Source: Holosporales bacterium
GTDB taxonomy: Bacteria > Pseudomonadota > Alphaproteobacteria > UBA3830 > JAIRMZ01
NCBI GenBank assembly: GCA_031255325.1
Contig: JAIRST010000066.1
Span: 1-16,210, forward strand
Reading direction: 5' to 3'
Length of the DNA: 16,210 nucleotides
A model generated the notes under the pieces. The model saw nothing but the letters and a program-made list of their open reading frames with translations. It was not told the DNA's origin and did no database searches. Within the stretch, counting starts at the first letter, position 1. Every line of letters begins with the position of its first letter. A program made the position numbers and the translations under genes. Below, in pieces: positions 7,685 to 14,932 of the stretch.

Positions 7685-8794
7685 ATGGGACTGAATTGCG
7701 GTATCGTTGGATTACCTAACGTCGGAAAATCTACACTTTTTAACGCCCTTACACACACAGCTCTGGCGCAAGCTATGAATTATCCTTTTTGTACAATAGA
7801 GCCGAACGTCGGGCGTATTGCGGTTCCAGATGCGCGCTTGGATCGTATTTCCGATTTAGCATATTCTTTAAAAAAACTCCCGACTTTCTTGGAAATTGTT
7901 GATATTGCAGGACTCGTGCGAGGCGCAAGCCAAGGCGAAGGGCTAGGCAATCAATTCTTAGGGCATATTCGCGAAATTGATGCTGTTTTGCACGTTTTGA
8001 GGTGTTTCGAAGATGCTGATATTGCCCATGTCGAAGGAGGAATCGATCCTTTACGCGATATGGATATCGTCGATACAGAACTTTTGCTGGCAGATCTAGA
8101 AAGTTTAGAACGACGCGAAGCATCCCTTATAAAAAAGGCACGTGGAAAAAATGCTGAAGCAGAACGGATGCTTGATGTTATCCATACACTGAAACTTCTT
8201 TTAGAAGATGGGAACCCTGCTCGGGTTTTCAAATCAGCCTCTTTCGAAGAAAGTCTTGCGCTCAAAAATATGCAGCTTCTGACATACAAACCCACCTTAT
8301 ACATTTGTAATGTCGCAGAAACAGAAGCCACTACGGGAAATGCATGGACAAGAGCTGTTCAAGCGCGTGCTCAAGATAGAGGAGAAAATGCAAAAATCAT
8401 CCTTGTCTCTGCTGCTATTGAGGCAGAAATTGCTCTTTTACAAGATGCCGACGAACAACAAGCTTATATTCAAGCAATAGGACTGCAAGAAACTGGCCTG
8501 GACCGTATCGTAAAAGAAGGCTATGAGCTTCTTAACCTGATTACGTTTTTTACGGCAGGTCCGAAAGAATCGCACGCTTGGACAATTCGACAAGGCGCCA
8601 AAGCTCCTGAGGCGGCTGGCACCATTCACACAGATTTTGAACGCGGTTTTATCTGTGCAGAAACAATCAGCTGTGCGGATTTTATTTTTTACAAAGGGGA
8701 AAATGGGGCTCGAAATGCCGGAAAGGTGCGTCTTGAAGGACGCGATTATAGCGTCCAAGATGGTGACATTTTTCACTTTCGTTTCAATGTATAG
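7685..8794 (+). CDS. ychF: Ribosome-associated ATPase YchF/OLA1 family
   Basis: Conserved cytosolic Obg-family P-loop NTPase that binds ribosomes and, in the members studied, prefers ATP over GTP. The G1 loop is GLPNVGKST (residues 9-17), G3 is DIAG (73-76) inside VDIAGLVRGASQGEGLGNQFL, and the G4 position reads NVAE (209-212) where Ras-like GTPases have NKxD, which fits the altered nucleotide preference. Residues about 125-200 form the helical insertion, and a TGS domain closes the protein (about 283-368, including FFTAGPKE, ERGFICAE and GKVRLEGRDYSVQDGD). At 369 residues it is full length. A purine-rich AGAAAGG precedes the ATG closely. The murA start follows after 15 bp, so the two are probably cotranscribed. 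Confidence 0.96.
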   Translation: MGLNCGIVGLPNVGKSTLFNALTHTALAQAMNYPFCTIEPNVGRIAVPDARLDRISDLAYSLKKLPTFLEIVDIAGLVRGASQGEGLGNQFLGHIREIDAVLHVLRCFEDADIAHVEGGIDPLRDMDIVDTELLLADLESLERREASLIKKARGKNAEAERMLDVIHTLKLLLEDGNPARVFKSASFEESLALKNMQLLTYKPTLYICNVAETEATTGNAWTRAVQARAQDRGENAKIILVSAAIEAEIALLQDADEQQAYIQAIGLQETGLDRIVKEGYELLNLITFFTAGPKESHAWTIRQGAKAPEAAGTIHTDFERGFICAETISCADFIFYKGENGARNAGKVRLEGRDYSVQDGDIFHFRFNV

Positions 8795-8809
8795 AAGAGG
8801 ATAGAGCGC

Positions 8810-10075
8810 GTGGATCGACTGCGTCTACAAGGAGGTCATGCCCTGCACGGCACAGTGCCCATTTCTGGTGCCAAAAATGCGGCTTTACCCGTTATGGCAG
8901 CTTGCTTATTGACAGATAAAACACTGTCCTTAGAAAATATCCCTAATCTTACGGACATTAGGGCTATGTTGGCGCTCCTTGAAGCTTTAGGCGTGGATTG
9001 CCATGCAGATTTAACGGCACATCGGTTGCATCTTTCTGCGCGCTTTGTCAAAAATGTCACGGCCTCTTATGATCTCGTTCGAAAAATGCGAGCTTCCATT
9101 CTTGTTCTTGGTCCTTTGGTCGCACGCCACGGAAAGGCAAGAGTCTCTCTTCCTGGAGGATGCGCTATAGGTGTCCGTCCCGTAGATTTACATTTGAAAG
9201 GACTCGAGGCGTTGGGGGCCTCTATCACTCTTGAAGATGGATATATCTGCGCGGAAGCCCCTAAAGGACTTATCGGAGGAACGGTTACTTTTCCAGTTGT
9301 AACCGTAACGGGCACGGAAAATATCCTTATGGCTGCAGTGCTGGCTCGTGGAACGACGATCCTTGTAAATGCCGCTTTAGAGCCGGAAATCGTTGATCTT
9401 GCCGAGTGCTTAAATGCTATGGGCGCCAAAATAACAGGGCATGGGACGTTTACTATTACGATAGAAGGAGTTCCTGTATTAAAAGGAACACACCATGCCA
9501 TCATACCTGATCGGATCGAAGCCGGAACTTATGCCTTGGCAGCCATGATGACGCATGGAAACCTTATCTTAAAAGGCCGTCATTTAGGGCAATTACTTCC
9601 CAGTGTGTTTGCGACTTTTTCACAAATTGGAGCCCATATTGATCAAAAGGAGGATCAGGTTACCCTGTCTTCTTCAATGCTTCGGGCATGCGACATTACG
9701 ACAGAGCCTTTTCCAGGATACCCTACGGATTTGCAAGCTCAAGTGATGACAGTGCTTTCCCTTGCGCAGGGATCTTCTATTATAAGAGAGACTATTTGGG
9801 AAAATCGCTTTATGCATGTAGCTGAGCTCACGCGTATGGGAGCGGATATCAGCGTCCATGGATTAACGGCCGTTGTTCGAGGGGTGTCAGAGCTACAAGG
9901 AGCTCCTGTTATGGCAACGGACTTACGCGCCTCTTTTAGTTTAGTGCTGGCTGGGCTTATGGCAAAAGGAGAAACGATCATCAATCGGATTTACCATCTA
10001 GACCGTGGCTATGAAGCGGTGCAAGATAAACTTACTGCGTGTGGGGCGTGTATCGAGAGGATTCCTGCAGAATGA
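8810..10075 (+). CDS. murA: UDP-N-acetylglucosamine 1-carboxyvinyltransferase
   Basis: Cytosolic enzyme of the first committed step of peptidoglycan synthesis: transfer of enolpyruvate from PEP to UDP-GlcNAc. The N-terminal SGAKNAALP (about 19-27) holds the conserved Lys22-Asn23. The active-site loop LPGGCAIGVRPVDLHLKGLEALGA carries the catalytic cysteine, Cys118, which is the residue attacked by fosfomycin; a cysteine (not aspartate) at this place predicts a fosfomycin-sensitive enzyme. The length of 421 is usual for the family. The start is GTG at 8810, with AGAAGAGGA about eight bases upstream, and the first residues MDRLRLQGG match normal MurA starts. The 3' end overlaps the next gene by ATGA. 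The gene implies that the organism still makes peptidoglycan or its precursors. Confidence 0.97.
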   Translation: MDRLRLQGGHALHGTVPISGAKNAALPVMAACLLTDKTLSLENIPNLTDIRAMLALLEALGVDCHADLTAHRLHLSARFVKNVTASYDLVRKMRASILVLGPLVARHGKARVSLPGGCAIGVRPVDLHLKGLEALGASITLEDGYICAEAPKGLIGGTVTFPVVTVTGTENILMAAVLARGTTILVNAALEPEIVDLAECLNAMGAKITGHGTFTITIEGVPVLKGTHHAIIPDRIEAGTYALAAMMTHGNLILKGRHLGQLLPSVFATFSQIGAHIDQKEDQVTLSSSMLRACDITTEPFPGYPTDLQAQVMTVLSLAQGSSIIRETIWENRFMHVAELTRMGADISVHGLTAVVRGVSELQGAPVMATDLRASFSLVLAGLMAKGETIINRIYHLDRGYEAVQDKLTACGACIERIPAE

Positions 10076-10545
10076 CAGAAAAAATGACGCCTTCTTTACT
10101 TTTAAAAATGAAAGCCAGCACCCCTCAGGAAATGGATATTCTTTCCACTCTTTTGCAAGATGCTCTTTTGCCCAAAACGGCTTTTGCCTATAATAAAAAA
10201 GAAAAACAAGCGCATTTGTTGCTCAATCGGTTCTGCTGGGAACATATGCCTCACAGGAGAGACCGTAAAATACTCCCCATAAAATCTTCGAAGCCTTATT
10301 ACCGGGTGCATACAGGAGTGTATTTTCACGATGTCGATCATGTGTGGGTTAACACTATTTTTAAACGCCATCCTATTTGGGAATTACTCAATTTACTTAC
10401 TATTCATGCAGATGAGAAAAATGATGTTAATCTTATTTTTTCAGGAGGGGCTCATATCCGCCTTTCCATGAAACAATGCTGTGCACACCTAAAAGATTTG
10501 CACGATGGCTGGCCGACATACGTTAAGCCCCATCATGTCTCATAA
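10072..10545 (+). CDS. DUF2948 family protein
   Basis: Product of 157 residues starting at the ATG that overlaps the murA TGA (ATGA), so translation is probably coupled to murA. It resembles the alphaproteobacterial DUF2948 family by pattern: an N-terminal EMDILSTLLQDALL, then FAYNKKEKQAHLLLNRFCWE (about 39-58), a basic stretch, a GVYFHDVDHV segment, and a C-terminal NLIFSGGAHIRLSMKQCCAHLKDL followed by GWPTYVKP. I know of no assigned biochemical function. The murA-DUF2948 pair is a conserved neighbourhood in alphaproteobacteria and is the main evidence for the taxonomic call. An ATG further upstream at 10039 would run through the murA end and is less likely. Identification is from memory of the family, not a search. 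Confidence 0.82.
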   Translation: MTEKMTPSLLLKMKASTPQEMDILSTLLQDALLPKTAFAYNKKEKQAHLLLNRFCWEHMPHRRDRKILPIKSSKPYYRVHTGVYFHDVDHVWVNTIFKRHPIWELLNLLTIHADEKNDVNLIFSGGAHIRLSMKQCCAHLKDLHDGWPTYVKPHHVS

Positions 10546-10657
10546 AAGATGTTGCAAAGAAAACGCATAGAAGTGCCCCTTCTAGAAATTGTATCTGTTG
10601 TCGATTTTTATTTACGTGTTGCTTCTTTACAATACGTTCGCATAAACGAGGAGGAAA

Positions 10658-10876
10658 ATGTCTAAAGAAGATTTGTTAGAAATGTCTGGTACCATCATAG
10701 AGGTTTTGCCGAATACGATGTTTCGTGTACGGCTTGAAAATGAACAAATGGTTTTGGCGCATACATCAGGACGTATGCGTAAGAACCGCATTCGAGTGTT
10801 AGCAGGCGATCGCGTCAATGTTGAGATGACGCCTTATGATCTCACCAAAGGACGTATTACCTTTCGCCATAAATAA
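10658..10876 (+). CDS. infA: Translation initiation factor IF-1
   Basis: A 72-residue single OB-fold (S1-like) protein that binds the ribosomal A site during initiation. The whole sequence follows the family: MSKEDLLEMSGTIIEVLPNT, FRVRLENEQMVLAHTSGRMRKNRIRVLAGDRVNVEMTPYDLTKGRI and a final FRHK-like end. GAGGAGG lies just upstream of the ATG, one of the strongest ribosome binding sites in the window, as expected for a highly expressed gene. The 112-bp gap to the preceding DUF2948 gene contains no ORF. In many alphaproteobacteria infA lies a few genes downstream of murA and DUF2948, so the order is conserved although the intervening genes are missing. Confidence 0.97.
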   Translation: MSKEDLLEMSGTIIEVLPNTMFRVRLENEQMVLAHTSGRMRKNRIRVLAGDRVNVEMTPYDLTKGRITFRHK

Positions 10877-10958
10877 TAGAGTTATAAATTTTCTTCCCAA
10901 CATTCGATTTATTTGCAAGAATCAGCCATAATGGAATTTTAAAATAGCGGAGGAAGTT

Positions 10959-11252
10959 ATGCTTAAAAAGCCTATGAATGTGCAAGATGTTTTTCTTAAC
11001 TTCTCTCGGAAAGAAAGCGTGCCGGTAACTATTTTTCTGGTAAACGGAATTAAATTATTCGGAGTAGTGTGCGCTTTTGATAATTTTTCGGTCTTATTAG
11101 AACGCGAAACGCATATACAGCTTATTTATAAACATGCCATCTCTACGATCGTTCCTCAATCTATTGTAAATATAGATAAGCTTTTTGTTCATCCTCACGG
11201 CGAAGAGTGCAGCGAGAATATATCCAAAGTACCGAGTAATAATTATGCATGA
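10959..11252 (+). CDS. hfq: RNA chaperone Hfq
   Basis: Sm-like hexameric protein that pairs small RNAs with mRNAs. QDVFLNFSRKESVPVTIFLVNGIKLFG (residues about 9-35) is the N-terminal helix and Sm1 motif with the conserved Gln; IYKHAISTIVPQ is Sm2 with the Tyr-Lys-His of the proximal RNA-binding face. The distal and central residues look normal (VLLERETH where many have VLLRRDGH). The tail after the Sm fold is short and poorly conserved, for a total of 97 residues. GCGGAGGAAG precedes the ATG with good spacing. The last codons overlap the prfB start by eight bases. In many other genomes hflX follows hfq; here prfB does. The presence of Hfq suggests sRNA regulation is retained. Confidence 0.95.
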   Translation: MLKKPMNVQDVFLNFSRKESVPVTIFLVNGIKLFGVVCAFDNFSVLLERETHIQLIYKHAISTIVPQSIVNIDKLFVHPHGEECSENISKVPSNNYA

Positions 11253-12352
11253 AGAAGCTGAACGTCTTGTTACGCATATTCGTGAGGCATTGCGTCTTGT
11301 AAGGGGGTTTCTTTGACTGGGACACCTTAGTAGAGCGTTTAGGCCATCTTAATATAGAAGCAGAAGATCCTTCTTTATGGGCAGATGCAGCGCATGCCCA
11401 AAAAGTGATGCAAGAGCGATCGGCCATTGGATCAGAACTGAATCAATTTAATACCTACACACAAGAATTAGAAGATGCCTTAGCTCTGATAGAAATGGCA
11501 GAATCAGAAGGGGATGAAGGGTCTGTGCACGACAGCGCAATGCTGTTGCAAGATCTTGCTAAGCGAATAGATTGTTACCAGCTTGAAAGCCTGCTATCCG
11601 GCGAAGCCGATACCAACGATTGCTATCTTGAAATTCATGCTGGTGCAGGAGGAACAGAAGCTCAAGATTGGGCCGAGATGCTGTCTCGCCTGTATATGCG
11701 TTGGGCGGAGGCGCATCGTTATAAAGTAGAAACCTTTGAGGAAAGCTCTGGGGAAGAAGCAGGTCTAAAGTCAGTTACCTTAAAGATTTCTGGTTTTCGT
11801 GCTTATGGCTGGTTAAAGACGGAATCGGGGGTGCATCGTCTTGTACGGATTTCTCCATTTGATGCAAACGCGCGCCGCCATACGAGTTTTGCTTCAGTTT
11901 GGGTATATCCGGTGATTGACGACACGATTACTGTTGTCATTAACGAGAAAGATTTACGTATCGATACCTATCGTGCTTCTGGAGCAGGAGGGCAGCATAT
12001 TAACAAAACAGAAAGCGCTATTCGTATCACACATATTCCCTCTGGTATTGTCGTCCAGTGCCAGACAGACAGATCTCAACATCGAAATCGCGCTATTGCC
12101 TTTGATATGCTCCGTTCTCGCTTATACGAACGCGAACTACGTAAGCGAGAAGAAACAGCCGCTGCCGAAGCGGCGGATAAATCCGAGATCGGGTGGGGGC
12201 ATCAGATTCGATCTTATGTTTTGCAGCCTTATCAGATGGTAAAAGACCTGCGTACAGGGGTAGAAAAAGGGAATGCTCAAGGTGTACTTGACGGCGATAT
12301 CGATGCTTTCTTGCAAGCAGCCCTTAGCTTAAGACTTGGCAAAAAGGCATGA
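11245..12352 (+). CDS. prfB: Peptide chain release factor 2, with programmed +1 frameshift
   Basis: RF2 terminates translation at UGA and UAA. The zero frame starts at ATG 11245, overlapping the hfq stop, and reads MHEEAERLVTHIREALRLVRGFL to an in-frame TGA at 11314-11316. One base is skipped and the product continues DWDTLVERL from 11315 to the TGA at 12350-12352, giving 368 residues. In the continued frame the codon-recognition motif SPF is at residues 203-205 and the catalytic GGQ at 248-250 (YRASGAGGQH), both close to the positions in E. coli RF2. The residue four before GGQ is Ala, the more usual form, not the Thr of E. coli K-12. No strong ribosome binding site is visible before the ATG, so initiation probably depends on translation of hfq. 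Confidence 0.95.
11302..11317 (+). promoter_or_regulatory. prfB autoregulatory frameshift site
   Basis: AGGGGG (11302-11307) acts as an internal Shine-Dalgarno sequence, followed after three T by the slippery CTT (11311-11313), the in-frame TGA (11314-11316) and a C. This is the canonical RF2 arrangement: when RF2 is scarce the ribosome pauses at TGA and slips +1 from CTT to TTT. It differs from the E. coli site only in the codon before CTT (TTT instead of TAT). Confidence 0.95.
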
Positions 12353-12399
12353 TTTAAAGCATTAAGAGGAGTATGGGGGTGTTGTTTTCTTGCAACACG

Positions 12400-12420
12400 A
12401 AAGTATTGCGTGTACTTTTT
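12400..12420 (+). terminator. Weak terminator after prfB
   Basis: AAAGTA (12400-12405) pairs with TACTTT (12413-12418) and runs into T5 (12416-12420). An alternative stem, ACACG (12395-12399) with CGTGT (12409-12413), also ends in front of the T run and competes with an upstream hairpin, GTGTTG (12379-12384) with CAACAC (12393-12398). Confidence 0.5.
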
Positions 12421-12433
12421 AATTATTTCCCCC

Positions 12434-12462
12434 TTGGAAAAGTAGCTTATGCTCTCTACATT
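12434..12462 (+). promoter_or_regulatory. Candidate sigma-70 promoter for the first outer membrane protein gene
   Basis: TTGGAA (12434-12439) and TACATT (12457-12462) are separated by 17 bases. Transcription from here would give a leader of about 50 bases containing a hairpin, GGAGC (12473-12477) with GCTCC (12489-12493), just before the ribosome binding site. A perfect TATAAT at 12497-12502 lies too close to the start codon and has no -35 partner. Confidence 0.35.
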
Positions 12463-12517
12463 CATCGCGTAAGGAGCAGCGTGGTGCGGCTCCGAGTATA
12501 ATGAATAGGAAAAGATT

Positions 12518-13210
12518 ATGCGTAAAGATGTAATGATAAGCGCAGCAACTGCTTTAATAGGTGTGTGTTTTGCTAGCGCGCAAGAAGAAAATATTATAGC
12601 AGCTTCTGAGCCTACTGCGCCCGTGGAAGTGATGAATACGAAACATGCTTGTTTCTTTCATGGTCCTTTTGTTGGCTTGAGTGCTGGCTTTGCGAACGCA
12701 AAGTGGGACGGAAAGCCTGTTGCTGCAGGAACAAAGTTTGATATCACAAAGAATGGTGTGGGTGTCGCTTTGAACGTAGGATATATTCATGCGCTTCACA
12801 ATGGATTTTCTATTGGAGTAGAGGGACGTGGCGATTTCTTTCCAAGCCTTGAAGGGAAAAAAGATCCTTATGAGGTGAAGTTAGATACTCCTGGTAAGTT
12901 TGCAGGAAGCGGTGATTTACTTATGGGATATAACTGTCCACAAATCAAAGGTTGTGTAGGTATAATGGCAGGTGGTACTTACTTTAAGTCTAAGGTAACT
13001 AATAAAACGGAGAAAAAAGATGCAACATTTGCTCAATTTGCTCCAGAAGGAGGGGTATTTTATGTTGCTAAGATCCATAAGAACATAGGTTTAGGTTTAT
13101 ATGGACTTTATGGGTTCGGACTAAAAGATAAACAGAAAATTGGAACAGAAGAGTTTAATCTTACAACACCGCGTATAGCGGCTGGTGCGCGAGTTTACTA
13201 TAACTTCTAA
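12518..13210 (+). CDS. Outer membrane beta-barrel protein (OMP_b-brl / P44-Msp2-like type)
   Basis: Exported 230-residue protein. Residues 1-21 are a signal peptide with a hydrophobic core and an A-S-A cleavage motif before QEEN. After a short linker the mature part alternates hydrophobic and polar residues in strand-like runs rich in Gly and aromatics: GPFVGLSAGFANAKW (about 48-62), GVGVALNVGYIHAL, GFSIGVEGRGDFF, GLGLYGLYGFGL. It closes with RIAAGARVYYNF, whose C-terminal Phe is the usual recognition signal for the BAM machinery. The size suggests an eight-stranded barrel. AGGA lies seven bases before the ATG. It is followed directly by a strong terminator and is probably monocistronic. A second barrel-like gene follows about 300 bp later, but the two proteins are not close copies. 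The exact family is inferred from pattern. Confidence 0.85.
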   Translation: MRKDVMISAATALIGVCFASAQEENIIAASEPTAPVEVMNTKHACFFHGPFVGLSAGFANAKWDGKPVAAGTKFDITKNGVGVALNVGYIHALHNGFSIGVEGRGDFFPSLEGKKDPYEVKLDTPGKFAGSGDLLMGYNCPQIKGCVGIMAGGTYFKSKVTNKTEKKDATFAQFAPEGGVFYVAKIHKNIGLGLYGLYGFGLKDKQKIGTEEFNLTTPRIAAGARVYYNF

Positions 13211-13227
13211 GTGAGAATTTACAGGTT

Positions 13228-13259
13228 AAAAAAGGCTCGTGGAGATACGAGCCTTTTTT
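13228..13259 (+). terminator. Strong intrinsic terminator after the first outer membrane protein gene
   Basis: A6-GGCTCGT (13228-13240) and ACGAGCC-T6 (13247-13259) form a perfect 13-pair stem around the loop GGAGAT. The T run on one side and the A run on the other make it usable from both strands. Confidence 0.93.
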
Positions 13260-13507
13260 ATTAAATAGTCTGTTATTTAGGATGGGATTCACTCAACTCT
13301 GTGGTTGCAAAGTAAAGGAATCTGTGTTCTATATTAATGGTAGATGTAAAGCTGAATTCTAAGCCCATTAAAGAAAGTTTATTATTTTTAGGAACTTCGA
13401 ACAAGGATATCTGAAGTCAACAAAGAATAGTATATTACATCGTTTCATGTCTTTTATTCAGAGTCTTGTTATGAAAGAAGGTCTTCATTACGATAGCGAT
13501 AAAAAGA
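13260..13507. other. A/T-rich spacer between the two outer membrane protein genes
   Basis: No ORF or RNA gene can be supported. A TATATT at 13431-13436 could be a -10 box for the next gene, but no good -35 hexamer stands at the right distance. Near the 3' end an ATG at 13471 opens a 44-codon frame that overlaps the next gene in another phase and looks accidental. Confidence 0.5.
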
Positions 13508-13519
13508 ATGGGTGGATAT

Positions 13520-14290
13520 ATGCGTACGCAACGCCTGATTTTTGTAAGCCTGCTGTGGGGATTTTGTTGCGATCAAGCAACAGGGCAAGAATCCCAAGCG
13601 GTTGATTTGAATGCTCAGTCAAGAGAGAATCAAGAAAAAGCTTTAAAAGACTTTTACGTAGTTGAGAAAAGCGAAGAAAAACAAGAAGCTGAACCTTTAT
13701 CTGGGCCGACGCTCTCCTTTTCAGGAGAATACATTGCTGTCGGAGCAGGGGTGACACATGCCTTACTAAAATACACAGGAAAATTTGGAACGACAACGGG
13801 AACCGATCTTTCTCATCCCATCAACACGTTAGGGTACCATATTATTGCTGGATTTGGACGAGCGCTAGGGAATGGACCTTATATTGGGGCAGAAGCGAAT
13901 ATAAATATAACACCGCATGCCAATAAGAAAAAGGAGACATTTTCTGCGGGATTTCTTATTACCTCGTCCGGACTGTCGACAGTGGCCTTTGGGGTGAATG
14001 CGCGGCTTGGCTATATACCCGCGACTATACCATGCTTGATGTTCGTAAATCTTGGTGGCATACAGACAAAAGCAATATGTACAGCGGTTTCGCAAAAATA
14101 CGAGTTCTCCACTTTTCGTGCTTTAATAGGTGCGGGTGCAGAGTATAAATTTTCAAAAATGGTAGGGGTGCGGTGTGATGTCAATCACGCTTTTGGTGAA
14201 AAAGAGACAAAAACGCTTTCAAAAACTCAGAGTCTAGAAGGAAAACTCAGCATAACAGCGGTGCGTATATTGGTATCTTTTTACTTATAG
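13520..14290 (+). CDS. Second exported beta-barrel-like outer membrane protein
   Basis: A product of 256 residues from ATG 13520, or 260 from ATG 13508. I prefer 13520 because the sequence then begins with a basic n-region and hydrophobic core (MRTQRLIFVSLLWGF) typical of a signal peptide and has GGTGG upstream; cleavage is likely near residue 22 (ATGQ). Residues about 25-60 are a polar Glu/Lys/Gln-rich linker, then strand-like stretches with Gly and aromatics follow: SGEYIAVGAGVTHALL, GYHIIAGFGRAL, GPYIGAEANINI, FGVNARLGYIPA, RALIGAGAEYKF, VGVRCDVNHAFG. It ends AVRILVSFYL, with Leu where Phe is usual and Tyr just before. The general plan matches the preceding gene, but sequence likeness is low. 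It may be a surface protein of the same class with a different role. Confidence 0.75.
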   Translation: MRTQRLIFVSLLWGFCCDQATGQESQAVDLNAQSRENQEKALKDFYVVEKSEEKQEAEPLSGPTLSFSGEYIAVGAGVTHALLKYTGKFGTTTGTDLSHPINTLGYHIIAGFGRALGNGPYIGAEANINITPHANKKKETFSAGFLITSSGLSTVAFGVNARLGYIPATIPCLMFVNLGGIQTKAICTAVSQKYEFSTFRALIGAGAEYKFSKMVGVRCDVNHAFGEKETKTLSKTQSLEGKLSITAVRILVSFYL

Positions 14291-14310
14291 GTGTTGAAAC
14301 TAACCAACAC
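14291..14310 (+). terminator. Hairpin after the second outer membrane protein gene
   Basis: GTGTTG (14291-14296) pairs with CAACAC (14305-14310) around an eight-base loop, immediately after the TAG. There is no T run, so termination would be weak. The same six-base arms with an eight-base loop occur at 12379-12398. Confidence 0.35.
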
Positions 14311-14932
14311 ACTTAAGAGCAGTCCTATTAAATTTTAGCGTATTCAAAAGACCGCAGGAATATATTGGATTGCTTCTAAAATTTTGTGACGATACATAAA
14401 CAATAAATAGAAAACCATACAAATCTCAATAGGATTGCTCATGTATAATTATTAAGAAGAGGTGGCAAGAAAGATTAAAAGGGCTCATAATGAAAGTCTA
14501 AATAAATTTCAAACTGAATGACCAAAGAAAAAGAGGAAACAGTTTAATGACTGATTCAGTACTGCAATCTTTAAGACCATAGTCGAATATAGCCATTGTA
14601 AGAGAGAACGATACCGGGGATTGGCCTTTCTGAAGGGAGGCATTTACTGTGAATTTTTAAGTTATAAAAATGTATTGCATTGAATTATAAAGAAATTTCG
14701 CAATTGATAAAGAAAGAAATAGATAACATAAGGGCACCAAACCCGGCATAGGTGTCAGTTCCACTGTAGGAGTCTAAAGTACAATACTAAAGGTAAAAAT
14801 GCTACCCTTCCCAGATAATTATGTAAACATGGCAATGAATGGCACAAAAATTCTAACCAAAAGGTTGTTGATTCTGCGATGCTCTAATCGGAAATCCGAT
14901 GCCCATTTTGAGCAGAAAATCGCGAAGGACGT
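14311..14932. other. Gene-free A/T-rich region
   Basis: I checked frames on both strands and found no convincing ORF; all are short and broken, and none shows a recognisable transposase or other remnant. Small hairpins are present: GGCACC (14733-14738) with GGTGTC (14751-14756), and a nested structure at 14880-14914. A decayed gene or an unrecognised small RNA is possible, but nothing in the sequence demands either. Confidence 0.5.
14880..14914 (-). terminator. Nested hairpin beyond the MarC-family gene
   Basis: TGCTC (14880-14884) pairs with GAGCA (14910-14914), enclosing ATCGG (14887-14891) and CCGAT (14896-14900) around AAAT. It lies about 20 bp past the stop codon of the minus-strand gene. 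There is no T run directly after it; further on AACC-TTTT-GGTT followed by AATTTTT could help. A 3'-end structure is likely, a true intrinsic terminator uncertain. Confidence 0.35.

Noticed and set aside
10039..10071. Upstream ATG for the DUF2948 gene
   Set aside because: It would add eleven residues encoded inside murA and not resembling the family; the ATGA overlap start is more natural.
11405..12352. Independent start of prfB at ATG 11405
   Set aside because: The upstream frame joined through the frameshift site supplies the normal RF2 N-terminus and total length; 11405 is an internal Met.
12497..12502. Perfect TATAAT as promoter of the first outer membrane protein gene
   Set aside because: It lies only 16 bp before the ATG, would put the transcription start inside the ribosome binding site, and has no -35 element.
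13471..13605. 44-codon ORF starting at ATG 13471
   Set aside because: It overlaps the signal peptide region of the second outer membrane protein in another frame and has no motif; the overlapping gene explains the sequence better.
14500..14870. Decayed transposase
   Set aside because: Reading all frames by eye gave only short broken peptides with no DDE or other transposase motif, and no terminal inverted repeats or target duplications were seen.
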